Shown: in pieces, positions 1 to 7,320 of the stretch
Layout: each line of letters begins with the position of its first letter
Numbering within the stretch: the first letter of the stretch is position 1
DNA from: Phycisphaerales bacterium UBA1845
Lineage (GTDB): Bacteria; Planctomycetota; Phycisphaerae; UBA1845
Direction: 5' to 3'
Assembly: GCA_002338715.1 (NCBI GenBank)
Contig: DDIR01000102.1
Span: forward strand, 1 to 16,210
Length of the DNA: 16,210 bases
The notes under the pieces: generated by a model
Seen by the model: the letters and a program-made list of their open reading frames with translations, nothing else
Databases searched by the model: none
Told to the model about the DNA's origin: nothing
Translations under genes and position numbers: made by a program

Positions 1-923
1 AAGAAGTCTTCGAGGCTGGCCACTTCGCGGCGCAATTCCCGCAAGCCCCAGCCCTTGTCTTGAATCACACGGGCCACCGGTTCGCGAATGTCGCGCTGCC
101 CGTTGCCGGTGATGATGAAACGATTCCATTCGCCGGCATCGCTGCCGGTGTGGGTCGGGTCGAGTTCGACGGTGCGGGCGCCCTCGATGGCGTCAATCGC
201 GGCTTGGATCTCTTTCGATGGGCCTTTGACTTCGGCGATGATTTTGGAATCGGCGCTGACTTTTTCGCGAAGTTCTGCCGGTGTGCCTTGGGCGATGACC
301 TTGCCTTTGGCGATGAGAATGATTTTGCTGCACGTCTGTTCGACTTCGCTGAGGATGTGTGAGCTGAACAGGATCGTGTGGTGTTCGCCCAACTGCTTGA
401 TAAGGTTTCGGGTCTCGCGAATCTGCGTGGGGTCAAGTCCGATGGTGGGTTCGTCGAGCACGAGCACCTTCGGATCGCAGAGCAAGGCGTCCGCCAATCC
501 GACGCGTTGCTTCATGCCCTTGGACAAATGCCCGATGGGCCTATTCACAAACTCACCAAGCCAACACCGTTCGGTCACGCGCGAAATCGCCGACACCCGT
601 TCGCTTCGGTCGAGGCCGTGGAGCTTGCCGCGAAACTGCAGATACTCGCGCACGCGCATTTCCGGGTAGAGCGGCGTGGCTTCGGGCAGGTACCCCATCA
701 TGCGCCGAACTTCCAGCGATTGGGTGTAGACATCGTACCCGCCGACTGTGGCTTTTCCCGATGTGGCTGGGTGATAACACGTCAGGATCCGGATCGTACT
801 CGTCTTTCCGGCGCCGTTCGGTCCGAGGAATCCGACGATTTCACCTTCATCAACAGAGAAGGAGATGTTGTCGACAGCCCGGAACGAACCATAGTTCTTG
901 GAGAGATTCTTGACGTCGATCAT
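1..923 (-). CDS. GldA-like ABC transporter ATP-binding protein (3' end outside window)
   Basis: This is the ATP-hydrolysing subunit of an ABC transporter or exporter and would act at the cytoplasmic face of the inner membrane with a separate permease. The reading frame starts MIDVKNLSKNYGSFRAVDN and stays open for 307 codons to the window edge. Walker A is GPNGAGKTS at residues 34-42, the signature is LSKGMKQR at 133-140, and Walker B is VLVLDEP with D157 and E158. The Q-loop region reads GYLPEATPLYPEM, with Glu where many ABC proteins have Gln. The YLPE and LSKG variants are typical of the GldA group (gliding-motility type ATPases), from recall of the family. A C-terminal accessory region follows, ending near ASLEDFF, the usual place for the LEDxF motif, so only a few residues are probably missing. 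The permease genes probably lie to the left of the window. The substrate is unknown. Confidence 0.93.
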   Translation of the reverse strand, partial: MIDVKNLSKNYGSFRAVDNISFSVDEGEIVGFLGPNGAGKTSTIRILTCYHPATSGKATVGGYDVYTQSLEVRRMMGYLPEATPLYPEMRVREYLQFRGKLHGLDRSERVSAISRVTERCWLGEFVNRPIGHLSKGMKQRVGLADALLCDPKVLVLDEPTIGLDPTQIRETRNLIKQLGEHHTILFSSHILSEVEQTCSKIILIAKGKVIAQGTPAELREKVSADSKIIAEVKGPSKEIQAAIDAIEGARTVELDPTHTGSDAGEWNRFIITGNGQRDIREPVARVIQDKGWGLRELRREVASLEDF

Positions 924-974
924 GGCATCGTTTTCTCGTGTTTAAACGGAACAATTGGCCCAAAACGGCGTTTT

Positions 975-1003
975 TCTATGACAAAGTCACAAAGAATTGT
1001 CAA
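975..1003 (-). promoter_or_regulatory. Candidate sigma70-type promoter for the ABC ATPase gene
   Basis: On the minus strand there is a perfect TTGACA (998-1003), a 17-base spacer, and CATAGA (975-980), which matches only half of the -10 consensus. The position is about 50 bases upstream of the start codon at 923, which fits. The -35 box is convincing and the -10 box is weak. Confidence 0.35.
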
Positions 1004-1071
1004 GACGGTTCCAGCCTCCGAACGATGAGTTACACAGACGACAAAGTTCACCAATCCATCATCATAGCCGA

Positions 1072-1086
1072 TCCACGATTCGTGGA
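1072..1086. promoter_or_regulatory. Perfect 15-base odd palindrome, candidate operator
   Basis: TCCACGATTCGTGGA reads the same on both strands around one central base. It lies between the two divergent genes, upstream of both. Palindromes of this size in divergent promoter regions are often sites for dimeric regulators, but no regulator is identified and the match could be chance. Confidence 0.25.
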
Positions 1087-1284
1087 ATGGGCTTTGCAAT
1101 GGTGGTTGCGTCCCAAGACATGGCGGCTACACTCGCCACTTGTCTGGGGTTCGTCAAGTTTGCTGAGCGGTCGGCATGCTGCGGATCAAAGGCGCACTGT
1201 CAATCCTGTTCGTTTGTTGCTAAGTGAGGCAAGTGTGGATTCGATCAAAATGCACCACACGACGGATCACATCGGGTTGAACAC

Positions 1285-2520
1285 ATGAAAGTAGCCGTTC
1301 CCAAAGAATTGCATGATGGCGAGAATCGGGTGGCACTCGTGCCCGACGCGGTCGGTAAGCTCAAAAAAGCGGGCATCGATGTCGTCGTCCAGAGCGGTGC
1401 GGGCGCTGCGTCGAGTCACAGCGACGAAGAATACACCAAAGTCGGCGCTTCCATCGAATCGGATGTCGCGGCGCTTTGGCAGAATGCGGACGTCGTCGTC
1501 AAAGTTTCGCCGCCCCACACGGACTCGACCGGTCGAAGCGAAATCGATCTGCTCAAATCGGGCGGCGTGCTGATCACGTTTCTCGATCCGCTCGTCAACT
1601 TCGATCAAAACCGAAAGCTCGCCGAAAAGCAGGTCACTGCCGTCAGCATGGAAATGGTCCCGCGCATCACCCGGGCCCAGAGCATGGACGCGCTGTCGTC
1701 GATGGCCAACATCGCCGGATACAAAGCCGTACTCATCGCTGCGTCGCATCTGCCCAAGATGTTCCCAATGATGATGACCGCAGCCGGCACGATTTCGCCG
1801 GCCAAGGTGTTTGTCATCGGTGCGGGTGTTGCGGGGTTGCAGGCGATCGCGACGGCCAAGCGCCTTGGCGCAGTGGTCAGCGGATACGACGTTCGGCCAG
1901 CCGTCCGTGAACAGGTGGAAAGTCTTGGCGGTAAGTTCGTCGAGATGGAACTTTCCACCGGTGGGGCGGAAGACAAAGGCGGATACGCCAAGGAGATGGG
2001 CGACGAGTTCCTCCGCAAGCAGCGCGAACTCATGACCAAAGTCGTCGCCGAGCACGATGTCGTCATCACGACAGCAGCGATCCCGGGTAAGAAGTCGCCC
2101 GTGTTGATCACCGCCGACATGGTCAAGGGCATGCCATCGGGTGCGGTCATCATCGACCTTGCGGCAGAACGCGGTGGCAACTGCGAATTGACCCAATGCG
2201 ACAAGACGGTTGTCGAACACGGCGTCACGATCATGGGCCCGGCGAATCTGCCCGCGTCCGTGCCGTTTCACGCCAGCCAGATGTACTCGCGAAACATCCA
2301 GACGTTGCTGCTTCATCTCGTCAAGGACGGGGCGCTTAATCTGGACATGGAAGACGAAATCACCGCGGGTTGCGTCATCACCACCGGCGGCGAAATCGTT
2401 CATCCGCGCATTCGCGACTTGATGCAACTGCCCGAACTCGTCAAGCAAGGAGCTGCGGCAACACCACCTGCCGAAGGGTCGCAGCCGTCATCAGATAATG
2501 CCGAAGGTGCCAAACAATGA
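1285..2520 (+). CDS. pntAA: NAD(P) transhydrogenase subunit alpha part 1 (domain I, NAD(H)-binding)
   Basis: This is the soluble NAD(H)-binding domain I of the proton-translocating transhydrogenase, which transfers hydride between NADH and NADP+ using the proton gradient. The 411-residue protein opens MKVAVPKELHDGENRVALVP, the classic start of the alanine dehydrogenase/PntA N-terminal domain. It carries the Rossmann motif GAGVAGLQA from residue 179, followed by GAVVSGYDVRPAVREQ. The C-terminal tail after about residue 390 is low in complexity (Ala, Pro and Ser), as expected for a linker. The length and the absence of membrane helices show the split form, in which the membrane part is a separate gene. 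Its stop overlaps the next start (ATGA), so translation is probably coupled. The start at 1285 is the family start; the ribosome binding site is poor. Confidence 0.97.
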   Translation: MKVAVPKELHDGENRVALVPDAVGKLKKAGIDVVVQSGAGAASSHSDEEYTKVGASIESDVAALWQNADVVVKVSPPHTDSTGRSEIDLLKSGGVLITFLDPLVNFDQNRKLAEKQVTAVSMEMVPRITRAQSMDALSSMANIAGYKAVLIAASHLPKMFPMMMTAAGTISPAKVFVIGAGVAGLQAIATAKRLGAVVSGYDVRPAVREQVESLGGKFVEMELSTGGAEDKGGYAKEMGDEFLRKQRELMTKVVAEHDVVITTAAIPGKKSPVLITADMVKGMPSGAVIIDLAAERGGNCELTQCDKTVVEHGVTIMGPANLPASVPFHASQMYSRNIQTLLLHLVKDGALNLDMEDEITAGCVITTGGEIVHPRIRDLMQLPELVKQGAAATPPAEGSQPSSDNAEGAKQ

Positions 2521-2789
2521 CACTGATCACCGGAATCACCATTTTCGTGCTCGCGATCTTCATCGGTTTCGAGATTATCACCAAGGTGCCGCCCACCTTG
2601 CACACGCCGCTGATGTCCGGATCCAACGCAATCTCCGGCATCACGTTGGTCGGTGCGGTACTGGCGGCTGGTCATCCCACTTGGCAGACCCAGTTGCTGG
2701 GATTTCTCGCCGTCATGTTTGCAACCATTAACGTCATCGGTGGATACATGGTGACCCATCGCATGTTGAGCATGTTCAAGCGCAAATAA
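2517..2789 (+). CDS. pntAB: NAD(P) transhydrogenase subunit alpha part 2 (membrane subunit)
   Basis: This is the small membrane subunit that forms part of the proton channel (domain II) of the transhydrogenase. The 90-residue protein has three hydrophobic segments, at about residues 3-22, 37-55 and 60-80. It contains the family motif KVPPTLHTPLMSGSNAISGI, at which domain II of PntA is normally recognised. It starts four bases before the end of pntAA (ATGA overlap) and is followed after 16 bases by pntB. The three genes therefore form one operon with the split arrangement known from Rhodospirillum and other bacteria. No defects were seen. Confidence 0.96.
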   Translation: MTLITGITIFVLAIFIGFEIITKVPPTLHTPLMSGSNAISGITLVGAVLAAGHPTWQTQLLGFLAVMFATINVIGGYMVTHRMLSMFKRK

Positions 2790-2805
2790 ATCATACGGAA
2801 CGGCA

Positions 2806-4350
2806 ATGCTTAAATTCGCATACATCCTGCTGCCATTGTTGTTTGTCAGCCCCCTGACCGCACTGGGCGATGAGACCCCGGCTGCCTCACCCACGCCAAC
2901 CGTTACCGCGCTGGACGCTGAAGGTGCGGCTGACCAGGTGGTTGACGCCGATGCCGACGGTAAGGGGATCTTCTCTCCCAACGTCATCGATCTCGTGTAC
3001 CTGATCGCGGCTGTGATGTTCATTCGCGGCATCAAGGGGTTGACCCATCCGCGTACTGCCGTGCGTGGAAACCTGCTCGCAGCCGTCGGCATGCTGGTCG
3101 CAGTCGTGGTCACACTGGGTTCGGGTGGTTTATCGCCTTGGGCCATCATCGCGGGGCTGGTTGTGGGTGGTGGCTATGGCGCCTACAAAGCCGTCAAGGT
3201 CGAGATGACCGAGATGCCCGAAATGGTGGCGCTCTTCAACGGTTTTGGTGGTGTGGCGTCGGTGTTCGTCGCAGGTGCCGCGATGATCTATGAACCTGCC
3301 ACGTTGCCCGGTTCAATCGCGACAGCAGCCTCCGGGTTGATCGGTGCGGTCACACTTACCGGTAGCTTGATCGCCTACGCGAAATTGCAGGGAATCAAAT
3401 GGGTTCCGGACGGGGCTATCGTCCCCGCCCAGAAACTGGTCAACGCGGTGCTGCTCGTGGCGGCAATTGCCCTGGCATGGTGGCTCGCGCAAAGCGCCGG
3501 CACCTCATCAGGATACGTGGCCTATTGGCTCATCGTCATCGTTGCGAGCCTGCTGGGTATCCTGCTGACGACACCCATCGGCGGTGCGGACATGCCGGTG
3601 GTGATCGCGCTCCTCAACTCATATTCCGGATTAGCCGCTTGTGCGACCGGATTCGTCATCAGCAACTCCGTCCTCATCATCGCCGGATCTTTGGTCGGTG
3701 CATCGGGCATCATCCTTTGCCAGATCATGTGCAAGGCGATGAATCGATCGCTTTGGAACGTCGCTTTCGGAACGATGGGACCGTCGGCTGACACACCGGA
3801 CGCCGATGAGGTTTACAAAACCGTCAAGAGTTCATCGCCGGAAGAAGTCGCCATCCTGTTCGACTCGGCGCAGAAAGCCGTCATCGTTCCCGGATACGGG
3901 ATGGCCGTCTCGCAAGCGCAGCACGCCGTTCGCGACCTTGCCAACCTGCTCGAATCGCGTGGTTGCCGCGTCGACTTCGCCGTGCATCCCGTCGCGGGCC
4001 GCATGCCCGGTCACATGAACGTGCTCCTGGCCGAGGCGAACATCGACTACGACCGCCTCCGCGAAATGGACGACATCAACCCTGAGTTGGAACAATACGA
4101 TGTGGCCCTGGTCATCGGTGCCAATGACGTGGTCAACCCCGTCGCCCGCACCGATCCGAATTCGCCGATCGCGGGCATGCCGATCATCGACGTGGACAAA
4201 TGTCGCACGGTCGTCATCGTCAAACGCAGCTTGAGCCCCGGTTTTGCGGGAATCCCCAACCCGCTATTCGCGGCTGAAAATGCGCTGATGATGTTCGGCG
4301 ACGGTAAGAAGGCGATTCTCGAACTGATCGCGGCGATCAAAGAAGGTTAG
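2806..4350 (+). CDS. pntB: NAD(P) transhydrogenase subunit beta with N-terminal signal-like extension
   Basis: This is the beta subunit, which carries membrane helices and the NADP(H)-binding domain III. The 514-residue protein has about nine hydrophobic segments between residues 65 and 330, then the cytosolic domain. Domain III is marked by PGYGMAVSQAQ (G363 onward), HPVAGRMPGHMNVLLAEA, GANDVVNPVARTDPNSPIAG and NPLFAAENALMMFGDGKK. The E. coli protein is, from memory, 462 residues. The extra 50 or so lie at the N terminus: a hydrophobic stretch LLPLLFVSPLTALG, then an Ala/Pro/Asp-rich acidic linker before the first conserved helix. It looks like a cleavable signal peptide, which fits the outside location of the PntB N terminus. 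The start at 2806 has only a weak upstream CGGAA; no later start sits clearly at the usual family position. Confidence 0.95.
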   Translation: MLKFAYILLPLLFVSPLTALGDETPAASPTPTVTALDAEGAADQVVDADADGKGIFSPNVIDLVYLIAAVMFIRGIKGLTHPRTAVRGNLLAAVGMLVAVVVTLGSGGLSPWAIIAGLVVGGGYGAYKAVKVEMTEMPEMVALFNGFGGVASVFVAGAAMIYEPATLPGSIATAASGLIGAVTLTGSLIAYAKLQGIKWVPDGAIVPAQKLVNAVLLVAAIALAWWLAQSAGTSSGYVAYWLIVIVASLLGILLTTPIGGADMPVVIALLNSYSGLAACATGFVISNSVLIIAGSLVGASGIILCQIMCKAMNRSLWNVAFGTMGPSADTPDADEVYKTVKSSSPEEVAILFDSAQKAVIVPGYGMAVSQAQHAVRDLANLLESRGCRVDFAVHPVAGRMPGHMNVLLAEANIDYDRLREMDDINPELEQYDVALVIGANDVVNPVARTDPNSPIAGMPIIDVDKCRTVVIVKRSLSPGFAGIPNPLFAAENALMMFGDGKKAILELIAAIKEG

Positions 4351-4418
4351 TCCGAGAACCATCCGCGCTTCTTGACCTTTCTATTACAGCACCTAGCATC
4401 AAACGGAACAGTCATGCG

Positions 4419-4484
4419 CGTGGGGTGGGCCGTGCCCACCGCCGTTGGAACGCGCATAAGCTGGTGGGCACGGCCCACCCTACG
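4419..4484. repeat. Long inverted repeat with nested hairpins (REP/MITE-like element)
   Basis: The arms GGGTGGGCCGTGCCCACC (4423-4440) and GGTGGGCACGGCCCACCC (4463-4480) are perfect complements. Pairing extends to 4419 and 4484 with one G-T position, giving about 22 paired bases around a 22-base loop. Each arm is also a small hairpin by itself (GTGGGC CGT GCCCAC). The element fills most of the gap between pntB and ribE. It may end pntB transcription, but there is no T-run, so a dispersed repeat of the REP or MITE kind is the better reading. Similar GGTGGGCACGGCCCACC strings recur between genes in other bacteria, as far as I recall. Confidence 0.75.
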
Positions 4485-4503
4485 ATCGCGTCCACAGAAG
4501 AAC

Positions 4504-5148
4504 ATGTTCACAGGCATCATTGAAACGACAGGCAAGGTGGCATCTGCGACGACGGTCGCCGGTGGAAAGCGAATCTCCATCGATGCCGGACTGGTCGCTG
4601 AAGATGCCAAACTCGGCGCAAGCATCGCGATCAATGGCGTCTGCCTGACGATCACTTCGATCGAAAACGCCCGACTGAGTTTCGACGTCATCACCGAAAC
4701 CCTCGACCGCACCAACCTCGGCTCGCTTAAGACCGGTAGCCGCGTCAACCTCGAACGCGCTCTCAAACCCGACAGCCGCATGGACGGCCACTTCGTGCAG
4801 GGGCATGTCGATGGCGGGGCTAGCGTCGTCAAGAAAACGACTTCGGACAAGGAGTGGGTGCTGTGGTTGCGGCCCGATGAATCCGTGCGCGACTTCATCA
4901 TCCCCAAGGGTTCGATCGCCATTGACGGCATCTCGCTGACCATCGCCAAGGTTGAAGGCGACACGTTTTCCGTCGCGATCATTCCCACGACGCTCGCGCA
5001 TACGAATCTTGGTGAACGCACGGTCGGCGACCACGTCAACCTCGAGTCCGACATCATCGCCCGCACCGTGGTTTCGCAGCTTAATCGCATGCGACGCAGC
5101 GGGTCCGAAATCACCATCGATTCACTTCGCGAGCATGGATTCATCTGA
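4504..5148 (+). CDS. ribE: Riboflavin synthase (alpha chain)
   Basis: Riboflavin synthase converts two 6,7-dimethyl-8-ribityllumazine molecules into riboflavin and a pyrimidine by-product, the last step of riboflavin synthesis in the cytoplasm. The 214-residue protein begins with the invariant MFTGIIE, which fixes the start at 4504 although the frame stays open further upstream through the inverted repeat. Two tandem lumazine-binding domains are visible, at about 1-97 and 98-200. The first has INGVCLTI and the second IDGISLTI. The junction motif GHFVQGHVD lies at residues 95-103. The length is normal for the family. There is no FMN riboswitch upstream, only the inverted repeat. The stop overlaps the pdxA start by one base (TGATG), so the two are probably co-translated. 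Symbols ribE and ribC are both used for this enzyme. Confidence 0.96.
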   Translation: MFTGIIETTGKVASATTVAGGKRISIDAGLVAEDAKLGASIAINGVCLTITSIENARLSFDVITETLDRTNLGSLKTGSRVNLERALKPDSRMDGHFVQGHVDGGASVVKKTTSDKEWVLWLRPDESVRDFIIPKGSIAIDGISLTIAKVEGDTFSVAIIPTTLAHTNLGERTVGDHVNLESDIIARTVVSQLNRMRRSGSEITIDSLREHGFI

Positions 5149-6248
5149 TGCAGCCGCCACCAGACAACGCGACGATCGCACCCATTGAGAACGGCAACGG
5201 TCACAAGCCGCTCGTCGCGATCACCATGGGCGACCCCGGCGGCGTCGGTGCGGAAGTGATCGTCAAGGCGCTTGCCGATCCCGAAATTCGCAAGCTCGGT
5301 CGTTTCATCGTTTACGGTCTCGAAGAGATGCTGCTCTATGCAGCCGGTCAGGCGGAAATCGCGCCATACTGGTTTCGCCTGCCGCATGACGAAATCGAAG
5401 AGGTGCGCAGTGGCGTGGTCGTCGCCGATTTCGATGAACTGCCCGCGACGTTTTCCAAAAGTCCGACGCCGGAAGGGGGGGCTGCCTCGAAGCAGTTTCT
5501 CGATGCAGCCGTCGCCGCGAACAAGGCGGGATTCGTCAACGCGATCGTGACCGCGCCGATCAATAAGACCAGTTGGAAAATGGCCCGCGTTCGCTTCCCC
5601 GGCCACACGGAGTATTTAGCCGACGCGTATCGATGTCGCCGCGTGACGATGGCGTTCGTCGGCGGGCAGATGCGGGTGGCGCTCGCAAGCACGCATGTCG
5701 GGATTTTTGAACTTCGCAACTCGTTCACCATAGGCCGCGTGTTTCAACCGATCGATTTGCTCGATGATTGGCTGCGGCGCTTCGTTGGCATCGAACAACC
5801 GAGGATCGCGGTATGTGGATTGAACCCGCACGCCAGCGAAGACGGCCAATTTGGCGATGAGGAAAGGCGGATCATCGAACCGGCGATGGTGCAAGCCGGC
5901 GAAGTTGGTATTCGAGTTGAGGGCCCATTCCCAGCCGACACACTCTTCATCGAAGCGGCCAAGGGAAAGTACGACGGCGTCGTCGCGATGTACCACGACC
6001 AGGGTCTGATCCCGGTGAAACTTCTGCACTTCGACTCAGCCGTCAACGTCAGCCTGGGCTTGCCGGTCATCAGAACCAGCGTGGACCACGGCACCGCCTA
6101 CGACATCGCCGGCAAAAACAAAGCCAACGAAGGCAGCATGAAAGCCGCACTAAAGCTTGCATGCGAGTTGGCCACCTCACCAATGAAGCAACCCATCAAA
6201 CGCACCCAACCCCAAACCAAGCCAGAAAACAAGATCCAAACCACGTAG
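5148..6248 (+). CDS. pdxA: 4-hydroxythreonine-4-phosphate dehydrogenase
   Basis: PdxA oxidises 4-phosphooxy-threonine with NAD+ in the deoxyxylulose-5-phosphate-dependent route to pyridoxal phosphate; it is a cytoplasmic, metal-dependent homodimer. The 366-residue protein shows VAITMGDPGGVGAEV near the N terminus, TAPINKTSW and FPGHTEYLA with H153, NPHASEDGQFGDEE with H228, and MYHDQGLIPVKLL with H283. These three histidines match the expected metal ligands of the family. The usual motif at the second site is NPHAGE, so the Ser after Ala is a mild variation. A stretch rich in DHGTAYDIAGKNKANEGSM follows, as expected. The last 25 or so residues (many Gln, Lys, Pro and Thr) are a non-conserved tail. 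The ATG overlaps the ribE stop, arguing for one operon. Confidence 0.95.
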   Translation: MQPPPDNATIAPIENGNGHKPLVAITMGDPGGVGAEVIVKALADPEIRKLGRFIVYGLEEMLLYAAGQAEIAPYWFRLPHDEIEEVRSGVVVADFDELPATFSKSPTPEGGAASKQFLDAAVAANKAGFVNAIVTAPINKTSWKMARVRFPGHTEYLADAYRCRRVTMAFVGGQMRVALASTHVGIFELRNSFTIGRVFQPIDLLDDWLRRFVGIEQPRIAVCGLNPHASEDGQFGDEERRIIEPAMVQAGEVGIRVEGPFPADTLFIEAAKGKYDGVVAMYHDQGLIPVKLLHFDSAVNVSLGLPVIRTSVDHGTAYDIAGKNKANEGSMKAALKLACELATSPMKQPIKRTQPQTKPENKIQTT

Positions 6249-6251
6249 CTT

Positions 6252-6295
6252 CCGCCTGCGGATCTGAGGCGGCATCGATTCGAGTATCCCGAATC
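6252..6295 (+). terminator. Two consecutive hairpins just after pdxA, possible terminator
   Basis: CCGCCT (6252-6257) pairs with AGGCGG (6267-6272) across a 9-base loop. Immediately after, GATTCG (6277-6282) pairs with CGAATC (6290-6295) across 7 bases. They begin four bases after the pdxA stop, the right place to end the ribE-pdxA transcript. No T-run follows, so intrinsic termination is uncertain. Confidence 0.35.
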
Positions 6296-6643
6296 TACTA
6301 ACAGATGTAGGTGTTGGGGGTTTCAATGTGTCGGTTGTTTTCTGCGCTAAGATATCGTTAGACGTAAATACGCCAGGATTACTCAAAACGCACGATTTCG
6401 GGAGCTTAAGGCCGGTAATGAGGCGCTTCCAAATTCACTTCTGCATATCAAAGTTCCTACCCTGATCCTTGCTTTCATAGTTCCAATAGGTTAGCCTGAC
6501 GCGGTAGTTAGAGAGAACAGTGAGGGGAGAATCGAGAGAGAGACGATTCCCTTTCCGCGGTGAGAATCGAATTGTGTGCGTCCGCACGCAATCACACCGC
6601 AGGCTACGATTGCATATCTTGTTTCACGAAAGAGGAGAGAGAA
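6296..6643. other. Intergenic region upstream of the PEP-CTERM gene
   Basis: This region has no convincing gene. The frame that enters the next gene from 6560 is open but carries Cys- and Arg-rich sequence unlike a signal peptide, so I start that gene at 6644. A short GA-rich hairpin (GAATCG, 9-base loop, CGATTC) lies near 6530-6551. I looked for a sigma54-type GG/GC promoter and for -35/-10 pairs and found none that was convincing. Confidence 0.5.
6633..6637 (+). promoter_or_regulatory. Strong ribosome binding site deciding the PEP-CTERM start
   Basis: AGGAG lies six bases before the ATG at 6644. It is the best Shine-Dalgarno match in the window and shows that the real start is 6644 and not the upstream in-frame codon at 6560. 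Confidence 0.8.
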
Positions 6644-7261
6644 ATGAATCAATGGAACAGGCTGCGTGCGTGCGCTATTTTCGTATTAACGGCGGGCTCA
6701 TTTGCCCAAGCCGGCCCAACAGACATTTTGGATCAGTCTCAGGAAATAATAACGCAACTCACCGGAATCCCTGCCTTCAGCCCATTGGGGCAAAGTTTCA
6801 TTCCATCGCTCAACGGTGTCGACTTTGTAGAACTCAAGTTGACCGACAACACGACGGCACCAAATGACGGTACGACTGCCGTTCGGATTCGCGAGGACTC
6901 AATCGGTGGATCGATCCTAGGTACATCGGAAACGGTATTTCTCGAAGACTGCTTCAATTTTCCCGAGGGTCCGGGATGTGGAATTGCCGGCGGTTTTGGC
7001 GAGATCGTTCGATACGAATTCCAAAACACAATTCCACTCATACCCGGAGAGACCTACGTCTTGGAAGTGATGGCACTTACAAGTTCATTTGGGGTCGGAA
7101 ACGTGACCAGCGATCAATATCCGCTCGGAACAATGATTCGAGATGGCATTCCGGATACCGGACGCGATCTCTGGTTTCGGGAAGGCCTGATTCCGGAGCC
7201 AGCATCGATTTTGCTGTTGGGGGCTGGTACATGCGTGTGTCTGTCCAGGCGCAGGCGCTAA
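6644..7261 (+). CDS. PEP-CTERM sorting domain secreted protein
   Basis: This is a 205-residue exported protein. A signal peptide spans about residues 1-23 (a short basic start, hydrophobic core, then FAQA before Gly-Pro). The C terminus is a textbook PEP-CTERM signal: the PEP motif (PEPASILLLGAG), a hydrophobic stretch and a terminal SRRRR. Proteins with this tail are processed by an exosortase and delivered to the envelope or extracellular matrix. The mature part is a beta-rich domain of about 150 residues with GQSFIPSLNGVDFVELKL and a later ETYVLEV. This resembles the plan of carbohydrate-binding or choice-of-anchor type domains in such proteins, but I cannot name a family. One Cys pair region (EDCFNFPEGPGCGIAGG) could form a disulfide. 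No exosortase gene is in the window. The gene stands alone with its own strong ribosome binding site. Confidence 0.88.
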   Translation: MNQWNRLRACAIFVLTAGSFAQAGPTDILDQSQEIITQLTGIPAFSPLGQSFIPSLNGVDFVELKLTDNTTAPNDGTTAVRIREDSIGGSILGTSETVFLEDCFNFPEGPGCGIAGGFGEIVRYEFQNTIPLIPGETYVLEVMALTSSFGVGNVTSDQYPLGTMIRDGIPDTGRDLWFREGLIPEPASILLLGAGTCVCLSRRRR

Positions 7262-7320
7262 GCCGTCAATTGGGTAAAGGAAGCTGTGGTGGCGTCGGGT
7301 AGGATTCTCGCCGTGAAGAG

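Larger units (their letters stand above)
924..1284. other. Divergent intergenic region between ABC ATPase and pntAA
   Basis: This stretch of 361 bases separates two divergent genes, so it should carry both promoters. Open frames exist (for example 938-1288 on the plus strand), but their translations lack any recognisable motif and the longest runs into pntAA. I see one good minus-strand promoter candidate and one perfect odd palindrome, listed separately. No convincing promoter or strong ribosome binding site is visible for pntAA; the bases just before its ATG read GGGTTGAACAC. Confidence 0.6.

Noticed and set aside
938..1288. 116-codon plus-strand frame before pntAA
   Set aside because: It has no motif, overlaps the next start out of frame, and covers the expected promoter region.
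1267..2448. 393-codon minus-strand open frame antisense to pntAA
   Set aside because: Its translation is His-, Arg- and Asp-rich without any family motif, and the opposite strand encodes an unmistakable PntA domain. It is a GC-rich shadow.
4372..4503. Longer N terminus for riboflavin synthase
   Set aside because: The family starts with MFTGIIE at 4504, and the extra sequence is the translated inverted repeat.
4347..5606. 419-codon minus-strand open frame antisense to ribE and pdxA
   Set aside because: It has no motif and covers two clear plus-strand enzymes, so it is a shadow frame.
6400..6500. Possible sigma54 promoter for the PEP-CTERM gene
   Set aside because: No GG/GC pair with the right spacing and flanking bases was found by eye.
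6560..6643. Upstream start for the PEP-CTERM protein
   Set aside because: The strong AGGAG at 6633-6637 and the signal peptide both indicate the ATG at 6644.
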